A stretch of DNA of 64,000 bases. Source: Saprospiraceae bacterium. GTDB lineage: Bacteria > Bacteroidota > Bacteroidia > Chitinophagales > Saprospiraceae. Positions within the stretch are counted from its first letter, which is position 1; every line of letters starts with the position of its first letter. The notes beneath the pieces were generated by a model, which had not been told where the DNA came from, made no database searches, and saw only the letters and a list, made by a program, of their open reading frames with translations. The position numbers and the translations under genes are program-made. Below are positions 41,638 to 49,653 of the stretch, one piece after another. The stretch spans positions 310,001-374,000 of the forward strand of contig JADJRO010000003.1 of assembly GCA_016712145.1 (NCBI GenBank), read 5' to 3'.

Positions 41638-41655
41638 GCAGTCTTTAAAGACTGC
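41638..41655. promoter_or_regulatory. 18-bp perfect palindrome touching the elaA start codon
   Basis: GCAGTCTTTAAAGACTGC ends at the base before the ATG at 41656. It is a possible operator or start-site hairpin. The only other upstream feature is the PAP2 terminator, whose T-run ends 6 bp earlier. Confidence 0.55.
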
Positions 41656-42120
41656 ATGGAAATTCGAATTAAGCATTTTAATGAACTAAACAAATTGGAA
41701 TTATATCGCATAATTCAATTTCGGATCAATGTGTTTATTGTCGAACAAAATTGCCCTTATCCTGAACTGGATGATAAAGATTTAGTGAGCTATCATGTGA
41801 TGATCTGGGAAGGGGAAGCTTTAATAGCAGTTACACGACTGGTCCCACCGGGTATTTCATATACAAACTATGCTTCCATCGGGCGCGTTGCTACGCATGT
41901 AAATTATAGAGGCAGCGGACTGGGAAAATTAGTAATGACTGAAAGTATCAAAGCATGCGAAGAATTGTTTCCAGGATATAATATTAAAATCTCCGCACAA
42001 GCCTATCTCGTTTCATTTTATGAAGCGTTTGGATTTGACAAAATTGGAGCGGAATATCTGGAAGATAATATTCCACATCTGGCAATGATCAGACATTCAA
42101 TTCAGCGCGCGTCAGGTTGA
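41656..42120 (+). CDS. elaA: ElaA-like GNAT acetyltransferase
   Basis: 154 residues, matching ElaA in length and pattern: FNELNKLELYRIIQFRINVFIVEQNCPYPELDDKD (the ElaA signature), then the GNAT acetyl-CoA loop in ATHVNYRGSGLGKLVM and AQAYLVSFYEAFGFDKIGAEYLEDNIPHLAM. It transfers an acetyl group to an unknown amine substrate. The 3' end overlaps the convergent phosphohexomutase gene by 32 bp. The palindrome at the start codon is its only visible regulatory element. Confidence 0.9.
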   Translation: MEIRIKHFNELNKLELYRIIQFRINVFIVEQNCPYPELDDKDLVSYHVMIWEGEALIAVTRLVPPGISYTNYASIGRVATHVNYRGSGLGKLVMTESIKACEELFPGYNIKISAQAYLVSFYEAFGFDKIGAEYLEDNIPHLAMIRHSIQRASG

Positions 42121-43486
42121 GGATCTGTTGTACTTCTTCCATATCTTTACCTTGCGCATAAATACGCAAAACAGGCTCTGTTCCTGAAGTCCGAATCATC
42201 ATCCATGCATCGTCTTCAAAATAATATTTAGCTCCATCTAAATTCTCGAAGCGTTTAACTTGTAATGGACCCCAGTTCGTTTTTTCTTTTTTTAAAGCCT
42301 CTTTTATTTCTGCGATTTGTGGATCTGTTAAATGTAAATCAAGCCGATCATATGCAAAAGGCCCAACGATTGAATACACTTCTTCTATTAATTGGGTAAT
42401 GCTTTTACCGGTTTCTGCCATAAATTGTAAAATGGTCAAAGCAATAAAAATACCATCTCGTTCCGGAATGTGTCCTTTAATTGCCAATCCACCTGATTCT
42501 TCTCCTGCAACTAAAACGTCTTCGGTAATCATGTATTCGGAAATGTATTTGAATCCGATTTTAGTAATAATGCATTTCATATTGTAATGGGCTGCCAGTT
42601 GTTGTAACTTATTGGTCACAGAAAAACTAACCACAGCTGCGCCATCCATTTTTTTAAAGCCTGCCAGATAATGCATTAATAGCAACAGTATGTGATGAGA
42701 ATCAATCATGTTTCCATATTCATCCAACATGGCCAGTCGGTCTGCATCTCCATCATTTGCGATTCCAATGTATTGACCATGATTGCTTTGGAGAAATTTT
42801 TGGATTTCCAATAAATTTTTTAAGATCGGCTCTGGCGCTCTGTTCTGAAATCCCGGATTGTGCTCGCAATGAAAAGCTTTCATTTCGGGAAATAATTTTT
42901 TCATTACGTTTTGACCAGCGCCAAACATGGCATCGTACGCAATTTTATTTTTACTTCGTATTTGAGGAATATCAAATGACTTGTAAATGTGATCCAGATA
43001 TTCTGTTTCCGCATCAATAAGTATCGGCTCTTTTAAATTGACATTGCCTTCGATGTTCGCTAAAGAGTTCAGCTCAACCCGATCGGGAATCATGGCTTCC
43101 AGTTCGGCAATATCTGCAGGGATTGTTGGTCCGCCATAAGAAGACTTTAATTTATATCCGTTGTAGCTTGGAGGATTGTGACTTGCTGTTATTACAATTC
43201 CCAGGTCTGCTTTGTGATTCACCACAGCCAATGAAACCATCGGAGTGCTGATAAAATTTTTATTGATCAAACATTCGATTCCGCCCTGCGAAAGAATGTT
43301 TGCAATTTCTTCCTGAAATAGGGGGCCACCGAAACGACAATCAAAACCGATGACCACCCGTTTATAGGCTCGCTTTTGCATCCAGGCTAAAGTACCAACA
43401 GCAATGCGGCGAACATTTTCAACGGTGTAATCTTTAGCAATGATGGCCCTCCAGCCGTCTGTTCCAAATTTTATTGAATAAACCAT
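42089..43486 (-). CDS. Phosphoglucomutase/phosphomannomutase family protein
   Basis: 465 residues, normal for the alpha-D-phosphohexomutase family. All four active-site motifs are present: the phosphoserine loop TASHNPPSYNGYKLK (about 100), the metal loop NDGDADRLAM (about 240), the sugar loop GEESGGLAI (about 330) and the phosphate-binding RTSGTEPVLRIYAQ (about 430). It interconverts 1- and 6-phosphates of hexoses; which sugar (glucose, mannose or glucosamine) cannot be decided by eye. The 3' end overlaps elaA by 32 bp tail to tail, and the gene is divergent from pcm. Confidence 0.92.
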   Translation of the reverse strand: MVYSIKFGTDGWRAIIAKDYTVENVRRIAVGTLAWMQKRAYKRVVIGFDCRFGGPLFQEEIANILSQGGIECLINKNFISTPMVSLAVVNHKADLGIVITASHNPPSYNGYKLKSSYGGPTIPADIAELEAMIPDRVELNSLANIEGNVNLKEPILIDAETEYLDHIYKSFDIPQIRSKNKIAYDAMFGAGQNVMKKLFPEMKAFHCEHNPGFQNRAPEPILKNLLEIQKFLQSNHGQYIGIANDGDADRLAMLDEYGNMIDSHHILLLLMHYLAGFKKMDGAAVVSFSVTNKLQQLAAHYNMKCIITKIGFKYISEYMITEDVLVAGEESGGLAIKGHIPERDGIFIALTILQFMAETGKSITQLIEEVYSIVGPFAYDRLDLHLTDPQIAEIKEALKKEKTNWGPLQVKRFENLDGAKYYFEDDAWMMIRTSGTEPVLRIYAQGKDMEEVQQILNLTRAELNV

Positions 43487-43565
43487 AAATCTTTAAAATG
43501 GGAGTACAAAGATTGGGAATTTCCACTGGAGTTTAATTCAAAAAACATATTAAATTAATATTATA

Positions 43566-43573
43566 TATATTTG
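43566..43573 (+). promoter_or_regulatory. -7 box TATATTTG ahead of pcm
   Basis: A perfect TAnnTTTG lies 16 bp before the TTG start codon of pcm, so the mRNA leader would be very short. Confidence 0.5.
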
Positions 43574-43589
43574 TTGCAAAATCAAAGAT

Positions 43590-44231
43590 TTGGATAGTTA
43601 CAGGCATAAGGGATTGCGAGCACAATTGGTGGCTGAATTAAAGCAAAAAGGCATTCGCAGCCAAAAAGTCCTGGATGCTGTGATGGCAGTGCCGAGACAC
43701 CTGTTTTTGGACAAAGCCTTTGAAGAATGGGCGTATAAGGACAATGCCTTCCCAATTGATTGCGAACAAACCATCTCTCAACCCTATACGGTAGCAGTTC
43801 AAACTGAATTGCTGGATGTTCAGCCAAAAGATAAAATTCTTGAGATTGGATTGGGTTCAGGGTACCAGGCGTGTGTCTTATTTGAATTAGGCGCTAAAGT
43901 GTATTCTATTGAACGACACAAGCAGCTTCATGATAAAACAGCAGCACAGCTAAAGAAAATTGGATATGGCGCCATCCGTACCTTTTATGGAGATGGATTT
44001 ATTGGACTGGAACGATTTGCCCCATTTGACAAAATACTGATTACGGCTGCGGCCCCTGAAATTCCACAAGCCCTTATAAATCAACTGAAAATTGGTGGAA
44101 TTTTAGTAGTTCCACTTAATCAAGGCGCTAATCAAAAAATGATCCGTCTGATTAAACAGGATGAAAATAAACTGATCAAGGAAAAACACGGTGATTTTCG
44201 TTTTGTACCTATGTTGAAAGGGACCGAGTAA
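43590..44231 (+). CDS. pcm: Protein-L-isoaspartate O-methyltransferase
   Basis: 213 residues, the usual size. It methylates isoaspartyl residues in damaged proteins using S-adenosylmethionine; cytoplasmic. The motifs fit: VPRHLFLDKAFEEWAYKDNAFPI, QTISQPYTVAVQTELL, the SAM loop ILEIGLGSGYQACVL (motif I, about 80-94), YSIERHKQL, and DKILITAAAPEIPQALINQLKIGGILVVP. The start is TTG at 43590, chosen because it fits the family N-terminus and the nearby -7 box. It lies 36 bp ahead of the kynurenine-type genes but is functionally unrelated. Confidence 0.94.
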   Translation: MDSYRHKGLRAQLVAELKQKGIRSQKVLDAVMAVPRHLFLDKAFEEWAYKDNAFPIDCEQTISQPYTVAVQTELLDVQPKDKILEIGLGSGYQACVLFELGAKVYSIERHKQLHDKTAAQLKKIGYGAIRTFYGDGFIGLERFAPFDKILITAAAPEIPQALINQLKIGGILVVPLNQGANQKMIRLIKQDENKLIKEKHGDFRFVPMLKGTE

Positions 44232-44255
44232 AGACCTATTTCTGTAGAAGCTTTC

Positions 44256-44263
44256 TATCTTTG
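44256..44263 (+). promoter_or_regulatory. Possible -7 box TATCTTTG for the kynurenine segment
   Basis: It matches TAnnTTTG but ends only 4 bp before the ATG at 44268, so it would give a leaderless transcript. Weak. Confidence 0.35.
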
Positions 44264-44267
44264 AGCT

Positions 44268-44690
44268 ATGTCAGAAGAACCGAAGGCAAAATTGGTCGAA
44301 GGAAAAGCAACTCCAAGAGGCAAATTTCCCCATATACGCCGGGCAGGCGATTTTCTATTTGTTTCTGGAACCAGTTCGAGGCGAAATGACAATAGTTTTG
44401 AAGGAGTTGAAGTAGATTCTTTTGGCACGACTTCGCTAGACATTAAGTTACAAACTCGGGCCGTTATAGAAAACATTCGGGATATCCTTCAATCGGTTGG
44501 AGCCGATTTGTCAGACATTGTTGATGTCACCACCTTCCTGGTGAATATGAATGATTTTGGAGGGTACAATGAAGTGTACAATAGTTATTTTGATTTTACA
44601 GGGCCCACTCGTACAACAGTTGCTGTTCACCAATTGCCACATCCACATTTATTAATTGAAATTAAAGTTACTGCATACAAACCCCTATGA
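44268..44690 (+). CDS. 2-aminomuconate deaminase-like RidA family protein
   Basis: 140 residues, RidA/YjgF fold: GKFPHIRRAGDFLFVSGTSSRR, LQTRAVIENIRDILQSVGADLSDIVDVTTFLVNMNDFGGYNEVYNSYF, TRTTVAVHQLPHPHLLIEIKVTAY. The early GKFPHIRRAGDFLFVSGTSSRR form and the HPHLLIEI end match 2-aminomuconate deaminases of the 3-hydroxyanthranilate pathway rather than general RidA. The neighbours support this: its stop overlaps the tryptophan 2,3-dioxygenase start by 4 bp, and ACMSD follows. It would release ammonia from 2-aminomuconate. Confidence 0.85.
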   Translation: MSEEPKAKLVEGKATPRGKFPHIRRAGDFLFVSGTSSRRNDNSFEGVEVDSFGTTSLDIKLQTRAVIENIRDILQSVGADLSDIVDVTTFLVNMNDFGGYNEVYNSYFDFTGPTRTTVAVHQLPHPHLLIEIKVTAYKPL

Positions 44691-45787
44691 GTGATCAAAA
44701 AAAATACAGCTCGATTCATTATACTTCTTACCTCCAATTGGAAAAAATACTGGATGCACAATCACCCAGAAGTAAAGAATTAGGCAACGAAGCGCACGAA
44801 GAAACCTTATTCATTATTGTACATCAGGTTTATGAATTGTGGTTTAAACAAGTATTGCATGAAATGGAATCTGTAATGAAACTATTTCAAACAAATAATG
44901 TAGACGAGAAAAATATTGACATTGCTGTTTCTAGATTAGAGCGTGTCAATGAAATTGTAAAGTTGATGATCCAACAAGTGCGGATTATTGAAACAATGAC
45001 GCCCTTGGATTTTTTAGATTTCAGATCGTATTTATTTCCTGCATCTGGTTTTCAAAGTTTTCAGTTTCGCAAATTGGAAGTGATGTTGGGTTTAAGAAAA
45101 GAAAAACGAACCAGTTATACAGCCTATCCTTACTATCACGAATTCAGTCAAGAACAGCAAGATGAAATTTTGCGATTAGAGGCCAGTCCGAGCTTATTTG
45201 TATTATTGGAATCCTGGTTAGAACGTACGCCATTTATTGATATTCAGGGATTTGATTTTAAATCCAAATACATGCAAGCGGTTTCCAATATGCTCAATCG
45301 GGAGCGGGAAGCAATTGAAACCAGTGATTACCTGAGCGATCAGGAAAAGACCATGCGATTAAAAATGAATGGAGATACGGATACGTATTTTGCAAATATT
45401 TTCAATGCAGCATTTCATGAACAACAAATTGCAGAAGGAAAAATGCGTTTGAGTTTTAAAGCAACCATGGCTGCATTATTAATTCAACTCTATGGCACCG
45501 AACCATTATTACAATTGCCGTATCGTTTATTGAATGTAATTACCGAAATGGATGAATTGTTAACCAGCTGGCGCTACCGGCATTCTCAAATGGTGATGCG
45601 AATGTTAGGGCGTAAAACAGGAACGGGTGGTTCTTCGGGGCATTCTTATTTAATGGAAACGGTCATCAAACATCAGATATTTATCGATTTTCACAACATT
45701 TCTACTTTATTAATTCCACGTTCGGAATTACCCCCTTTGCCGCCAGAAATGAAGCAAACCCTTGGTTATTATTTTAATCATTCTTGA
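44687..45787 (+). CDS. kynA: Tryptophan 2,3-dioxygenase
   Basis: 366 residues. This haem enzyme opens the indole ring of L-tryptophan to N-formylkynurenine, the first step of the kynurenine pathway. Matching segments: ETLFIIVHQVYELWFKQVLHEM (active-site His and helix), LDFLDFRSYLFPASGFQSFQFRKLE, and the haem-ligand helix in SWRYRHSQMVMRMLGRKTGTGGSSGHSYL. The length is above the 280-residue proteobacterial enzymes and close to the animal and Bacteroidota form. It is coupled to the deaminase gene upstream (ATGA overlap) and lies 7 bp before ACMSD. Its substrate loop GTGGSSGHSYL is intact. Confidence 0.93.
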   Translation: MSDQKKYSSIHYTSYLQLEKILDAQSPRSKELGNEAHEETLFIIVHQVYELWFKQVLHEMESVMKLFQTNNVDEKNIDIAVSRLERVNEIVKLMIQQVRIIETMTPLDFLDFRSYLFPASGFQSFQFRKLEVMLGLRKEKRTSYTAYPYYHEFSQEQQDEILRLEASPSLFVLLESWLERTPFIDIQGFDFKSKYMQAVSNMLNREREAIETSDYLSDQEKTMRLKMNGDTDTYFANIFNAAFHEQQIAEGKMRLSFKATMAALLIQLYGTEPLLQLPYRLLNVITEMDELLTSWRYRHSQMVMRMLGRKTGTGGSSGHSYLMETVIKHQIFIDFHNISTLLIPRSELPPLPPEMKQTLGYYFNHS

Positions 45788-45794
45788 CGTACTG

Positions 45795-46799
45795 ATGAAA
45801 AAAATAGATATACATACACACATCATTCCGGAACATTTACCTAAGTGGGCTGAAAAATTTGGCTATGGTGGATTTGTAAACCTGGATCATCATACCAATT
45901 GCGCTGCAAGAATGTTGATTGACGATAAATTTTTTCGTGAAATTCAAAGCAATTGCTGGGATCCTAAAACACGAATTGCTGAATGCGATCAACACCAAAT
46001 CCAATTGCAAGTACTAAGTACGATTCCAGTACTGTTTTCTTATTGGGCACAAGCTAAAGATGCCTGGGATGTTTCCCGTTTTTTAAATGATCACCTTGCC
46101 GGGGTAGTAAGAGAATTTCCAGATCGATTTATCGGACTCGGTACTTTACCCATGCAAGATCCACAGTTAGCCATTCGTGAAATGGAACGTGCATCTTCTA
46201 CGCTTGGAATTGCAGGTTTTGAAATCGGGTCCCACATCAATGACTGGAATCTGGATGCAAAGGAACTCGATGAATTTTATGAAGCTGCAGAAGATTTGGA
46301 TGTGTGTTTATTTGTACACCCCTGGGATATGATGGGCAAAGAAAAAATGCCAAAATACTGGTTGCCCTGGTTGGTTGGAATGCCAGCAGAAACTTCATTG
46401 GCTATTTGCAGTATGATCTTCGGGGGCATCTTTGAAAAATTTCCAAAACTTCGGGTTGCATTTGCACATGGAGGGGGTGCTTTTCCCGGATCCTACGGTC
46501 GCATCAAACATGGTTTTGAAGTAAGACCTGATTTAGTCGCAGTCGATAATCCAAATCATCCGGATCAGTATCTTGGAAAATTTTGGGTAGACTCCTTGGT
46601 GCATGATATTGACATGCTGGATAAATTAATCAGTTTATTTGGAATTGATAAAGTGGCATTGGGCAGTGATTATCCATTTCCATTAGGAGAATTAAATCCC
46701 GGCAAATTAATCGAATCATCCGGATACGATGCCGACGAAAAATCTTGGTTGAATTATCGCTCTGCAGAAGAATGGTTGATGGGAGGAATGGGTAGTTAA
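45795..46799 (+). CDS. 2-amino-3-carboxymuconate-6-semialdehyde decarboxylase (ACMSD)
   Basis: I use the ATG at 45795 (MKKIDIHTHIIPEHLPKW), giving 334 residues, rather than the frame opening at 45762. It is an amidohydrolase fold with one metal: the HxH pair in DIHTHIIPEH (about 7-9), His in CLFVHPWDMMG, His in VAFAHGGGAFPG, and the catalytic Asp in ALGSDYPFPLGE. It decarboxylates ACMS, steering tryptophan degradation to 2-aminomuconate, which the deaminase encoded two genes upstream would use. Kynureninase, kynurenine monooxygenase and 3-hydroxyanthranilate dioxygenase are not in this window. Confidence 0.92.
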   Translation: MKKIDIHTHIIPEHLPKWAEKFGYGGFVNLDHHTNCAARMLIDDKFFREIQSNCWDPKTRIAECDQHQIQLQVLSTIPVLFSYWAQAKDAWDVSRFLNDHLAGVVREFPDRFIGLGTLPMQDPQLAIREMERASSTLGIAGFEIGSHINDWNLDAKELDEFYEAAEDLDVCLFVHPWDMMGKEKMPKYWLPWLVGMPAETSLAICSMIFGGIFEKFPKLRVAFAHGGGAFPGSYGRIKHGFEVRPDLVAVDNPNHPDQYLGKFWVDSLVHDIDMLDKLISLFGIDKVALGSDYPFPLGELNPGKLIESSGYDADEKSWLNYRSAEEWLMGGMGS

Positions 46800-47188
46800 G
46801 TTATTTTTTACAAATCCATTTTTAAAACAGACTGGTCCGCACCATTTATGCGAATTGGAGATATGCCAGCTCATGAGGGCATGACTGCTCCTAGTGATGA
46901 AGATAAAAATAAAATCATGCACGTTGCAATCCAATCCTTGCTGGAATAGAAATTATGGCAACGGATACCCTCGAACGTATGGGGCATCATACCCTCATTG
47001 GAAATAACACAACGATCAATTTGGAACCAGACTCTAAAGAAGAAACCATTTACCGCTTCAATGCCTTGTCTGAGGGGGCTACAGAAATTGCTCCATTTCA
47101 AGACCAGTTTTGGGGGGCTCTTTGGGGTTGCTGTTTGAATAGATATGGCATCCGCTGGATGTTTAATTATGCTGAGAATAACTCCTAG
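46800..47188 (+). pseudogene. Truncated, frameshifted PhnB-like (VOC/glyoxalase fold) gene
   Basis: Two frames give one PhnB-like protein. First frame: FYKSIFKTDWSAPFMRIGDMPAHE followed by NKIMHVAIQSLLE, then TAG at 46947. Second frame (ATG at 46955): MATDTLERMGHHTLIGNNTTINL, RFNALSEGATEIAPFQDQFWGALWGCC, YGIRWMFNYAEN. Both halves match the PhnB/3-demethylubiquinone-methyltransferase-like pattern. Restoring one G at GG 46943-46944 joins them. The first 20-25 residues are absent because the sequence begins directly at the ACMSD stop codon, so even with the frame repaired the gene lacks its 5' end. It is a decayed gene with no assignable function. Confidence 0.82.
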
Positions 47189-47452
47189 CATTTTTTAAAT
47201 AATTGGTTTTGGGTTTAAAACATATTTCAATGGTTAAAAATCTAAAATTATTAATGACTCAGTGTAGGAGTTCATCCAAATCCTAATAGATTATTAAAAG
47301 CCTGATTTTAAGCGTTCTATGTGCTATTTTCAAAACCGTCCTTGAGTGAAAACAAGCTTTTACATTTATGTTACATGGTTTTACAGCCAATATGAGACTC
47401 GCTTTTGGCTTGCCTGTACTTTTGGCTCATTGTTTAATTTAAATTTTTAGCC
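47189..47452. other. 264-bp intergenic region with promoter for the Asp-box gene
   Basis: No gene is seen. A TACTTTTG -7 box at 47417-47424 lies 28 bp before the ATG at 47453. The rest is AT-rich with no strong hairpin. Confidence 0.45.
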
Positions 47453-48478
47453 ATGCAAATCCTTATGATCGCGTTTTTTTTCTTTTTTCAGTCCTTCCTT
47501 GTTAAGGTACAACAGCAGGAATGTAAGAGTCCAGTTGCTTCTAATATTATATACCAATCCAAAGATGGTGGGCGGACCTGGCAGGATATCAGCGCAGGTC
47601 TTCCTCCAAAATTCAATGCACAGGGTGTTTATACAGAAGAAGGCAAATTAATTTTAAGTTTTGATAAAGGTTTATACCGTTGTAATACCAATAATTCCAT
47701 TCCAAATTGGACCCCGGAGACTTTTTTTAATCGCCCTGTTTCAAATGTTTATAAGTGCAATGGTGGACTTTTTGCACATAATTATGAAGAAGGATTATAT
47801 CAAGAGATTGTGGGAGGAGGCATTTGGGTACCCGTATTTTCTAAGATGAATGGGAATCGTGTCAGTAGCATTATGAATGCACCGGATGGGAGTATGTTGT
47901 TAAGTACTGAAAAGGGTGTTTTTAAATCAAATGATAAGGGAGTTAATTGGAGACAAGTGTGTTCAGAGATCGGTGTATTTAAGATTATTTTGGGGGATGG
48001 CGTTCTGTTAGGAGCAACGAATAAAGGATTGATTCGCTCAACAGATTCTGGAGAACATTGGGAATTGACCCTTGAAGAAGGCCGCTCCATTCGGCAAACA
48101 AAATTTGCTGCCGGGCGATTTTTTGCAATAAGCAATTGGTCTGGTACATTTAAAGAAGTTATGGCAAATCCGGCTTTATACGGTAACAGACTGACAGTTT
48201 CTGAAGATAAAGGAAAAACCTGGCGTAGAATAGATGAAAATCTGACTCCTATTAGATTTACAATTACTCCGGATGAGGGTAAAATGCAAGCTCCATCCAT
48301 CAACGACGTGGAGCAAGTTGGGGAATCCCTCTTTTGCAGTATGGACAATGGAATTTTCAAATCCAATGACCTTGGAAAAACCTGGAAAATGGTATTGCCA
48401 AATTCAGGAAGACAGTCATTTCGATTTGCGGTTTCTGGAAATGTAATCTATGCAGTCTTAGTATTTTCTGGTTGTTAA
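47453..48478 (+). CDS. Secreted Asp-box (BNR) beta-propeller protein
   Basis: 341 residues. It starts with a hydrophobic signal (MIAFFFFFQSFLVKVQQQEC) and has at least five Asp-box motifs of the SxDxGxTW type at regular spacing: SKDGGRTW, SNDKGVNW, STDSGEHW, SEDKGKTW, SNDLGKTW. These mark the turns of a sialidase-like or Ycf48/VPS10-like propeller. There is no sialidase active site, so enzymatic activity is not claimed. It lies 7 bp ahead of the split regulator gene, so it may be the sensory or regulated partner. Confidence 0.8.
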   Translation: MQILMIAFFFFFQSFLVKVQQQECKSPVASNIIYQSKDGGRTWQDISAGLPPKFNAQGVYTEEGKLILSFDKGLYRCNTNNSIPNWTPETFFNRPVSNVYKCNGGLFAHNYEEGLYQEIVGGGIWVPVFSKMNGNRVSSIMNAPDGSMLLSTEKGVFKSNDKGVNWRQVCSEIGVFKIILGDGVLLGATNKGLIRSTDSGEHWELTLEEGRSIRQTKFAAGRFFAISNWSGTFKEVMANPALYGNRLTVSEDKGKTWRRIDENLTPIRFTITPDEGKMQAPSINDVEQVGESLFCSMDNGIFKSNDLGKTWKMVLPNSGRQSFRFAVSGNVIYAVLVFSGC

Positions 48479-48485
48479 GAAAATC

Positions 48486-49067
48486 GTGCTAATTTTCGGG
48501 ATGTTTTCTGTTCAACCTATTAATGCGTTCCAAATCTTCCTTTTTATTGGATTTCTTTTGTTGACTGGGTTTCCTGCCTTTGCAACATCAGAAAAAATGG
48601 AAGATTTGGATCCTGAAAAAGTCAACCTTGCACTGCGTCGAACTGCAGATGGATTGTTGCGAATTACAGGAGACAGTATCAGTAGAATCCCTGCAGTTGA
48701 GCAAGCAGGGCCATTAATCTGGCGGATTCGACTTGAACAAGCATTTCGATACGAATTGCTGCCGATGCTTTTACAAAACGCACTTGATTTATATGACATT
48801 CAGCGGGCTTATCAAGTGGCAATCAAACGATGTGAAGATGGAGGAATTGATTTGGGATACCATCAATTTGATTTTCTCCAAAATAAAAACGTTCCTTGTT
48901 CGGGCAGAGAACTATCAACAACTTGCCATTATATTGAAATTAGTTTTTTAAAAGCTGCCGGAGAATCCCGCTTGTGGTTAGCAAAAAGTGGATTTCTTTT
49001 ATTGATTTTAGCAAGTGTCTTTGGATTTTGGTTTTTTTACAAAAGAAAATTAATCGATAGTAAATAA
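48486..49067 (+). CDS. Membrane-anchored winged-helix regulator, sensor part (frameshifted)
   Basis: 193 residues from GTG at 48486 (or ATG at 48501). It has a signal/anchor (FQIFLFIGFLLLTGFPAFA), a periplasmic domain with RRTADGLLRITGDSISRIPAVEQ, LPMLLQNALDLYDIQRAYQVAI and a Cys set (CEDGG, PCSGRE, TCHYIE), and a second membrane helix (FLLLILASVFGFWFFY) ending in basic residues. It stops at TAA 49065-49067. The next frame, +1, continues as NNPTESEYLSLGNSQL into a winged-helix domain. Removing one A from AAA at 49062-49064 fuses them, giving a ToxR/CadC-like one-component regulator. Confidence 0.82.
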   Translation: MLIFGMFSVQPINAFQIFLFIGFLLLTGFPAFATSEKMEDLDPEKVNLALRRTADGLLRITGDSISRIPAVEQAGPLIWRIRLEQAFRYELLPMLLQNALDLYDIQRAYQVAIKRCEDGGIDLGYHQFDFLQNKNVPCSGRELSTTCHYIEISFLKAAGESRLWLAKSGFLLLILASVFGFWFFYKRKLIDSK

Positions 49068-49086
49068 TCCTACAGAATCAGAATAC

Positions 49087-49383
49087 TTGAGTTTGGGAAA
49101 TTCCCAACTTGATGTAAATGGCCAACAATTGATATGTGGTAAATTGCGCCAATCCCTGACATTTAGAGAAACAAAATTGTTGCGATTGTTTGCAAGCAGT
49201 CCGAATCAATTACTTGAACGCGATTTTATCTTAAGTCAGGTCTGGGCTGATGAAGGGGTTTTGGTTGGTAGAAGTATCGATGTGTTTGTTTCGAGATTGC
49301 GCAAAAAAATAGCAGCCGATCCCTCCATTGGCATTGTAGCCATTCACGGAATAGGCTACCGCCTGGAAACCGGAAAATTATAG
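49087..49383 (+). CDS. Winged-helix DNA-binding domain (Trans_reg_C), C-terminal part of the split regulator
   Basis: 98 residues from a TTG, the DNA-binding half of the regulator above. It is a typical OmpR/PhoB-type winged helix: LTFRETKLLRLFASSPNQLLERDFIL, QVWADEGVLVGRSIDVFVSRLRKKIAADPSI, and the wing IVAIHGIGYRLETGK. The frame is open upstream without a start codon of its own, supporting fusion to the membrane part. Joined, the protein would read the periplasm and bind DNA directly, without phosphotransfer. Its target may be the Asp-box gene upstream (inference). Confidence 0.82.
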   Translation: MSLGNSQLDVNGQQLICGKLRQSLTFRETKLLRLFASSPNQLLERDFILSQVWADEGVLVGRSIDVFVSRLRKKIAADPSIGIVAIHGIGYRLETGKL

Positions 49384-49420
49384 AATCCAATATGGCTAAA
49401 ACCCAAAAAACACTTCGTCC

Positions 49421-49588
49421 ATGTTAAGCAGTAGGTTTTGGATACGGGAAGCAGGCAAACGAAATCCAAAACGATTCATGGAATTTTTAGATAAACATGC
49501 GACTACAATGCCACGAGTTACTTTGCGATATGCAGTTGAAAAATTAAATCCAAAATTGAAGGCCCATTATATGTCATTGGTCAACTAA
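49421..49588 (+). pseudogene. C-terminal remnant of a DNA alkylation repair (AlkD-like) gene
   Basis: A 55-codon frame reads FWIREAGKRNPKRFMEFLDK, then HATTMPRVTLRYAVEKLNPKLKAHYMSL and a stop, which matches the last HEAT helices of AlkD-type glycosylases (the family end is LRE-x-GKR ... MPR-x-LRYA-x-EK). Just upstream, a different frame gives KAVGF, the expected preceding residues, so one T is missing near 49436-49439. The roughly 180 N-terminal residues are absent. It is a decayed fragment after the split regulator. Confidence 0.75.
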
Positions 49589-49653
49589 TTAATTGCTATA
49601 TTAGTTTTTATAGAATAAATAGAGACAGGGCAATTCCGGGATAAATGAAACAA

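Noticed and set aside
47453..48478. Sialidase enzyme
   Set aside because: Asp boxes are present, but the catalytic Arg triad and Tyr/Glu pair cannot be placed; the boxes only show the propeller fold.
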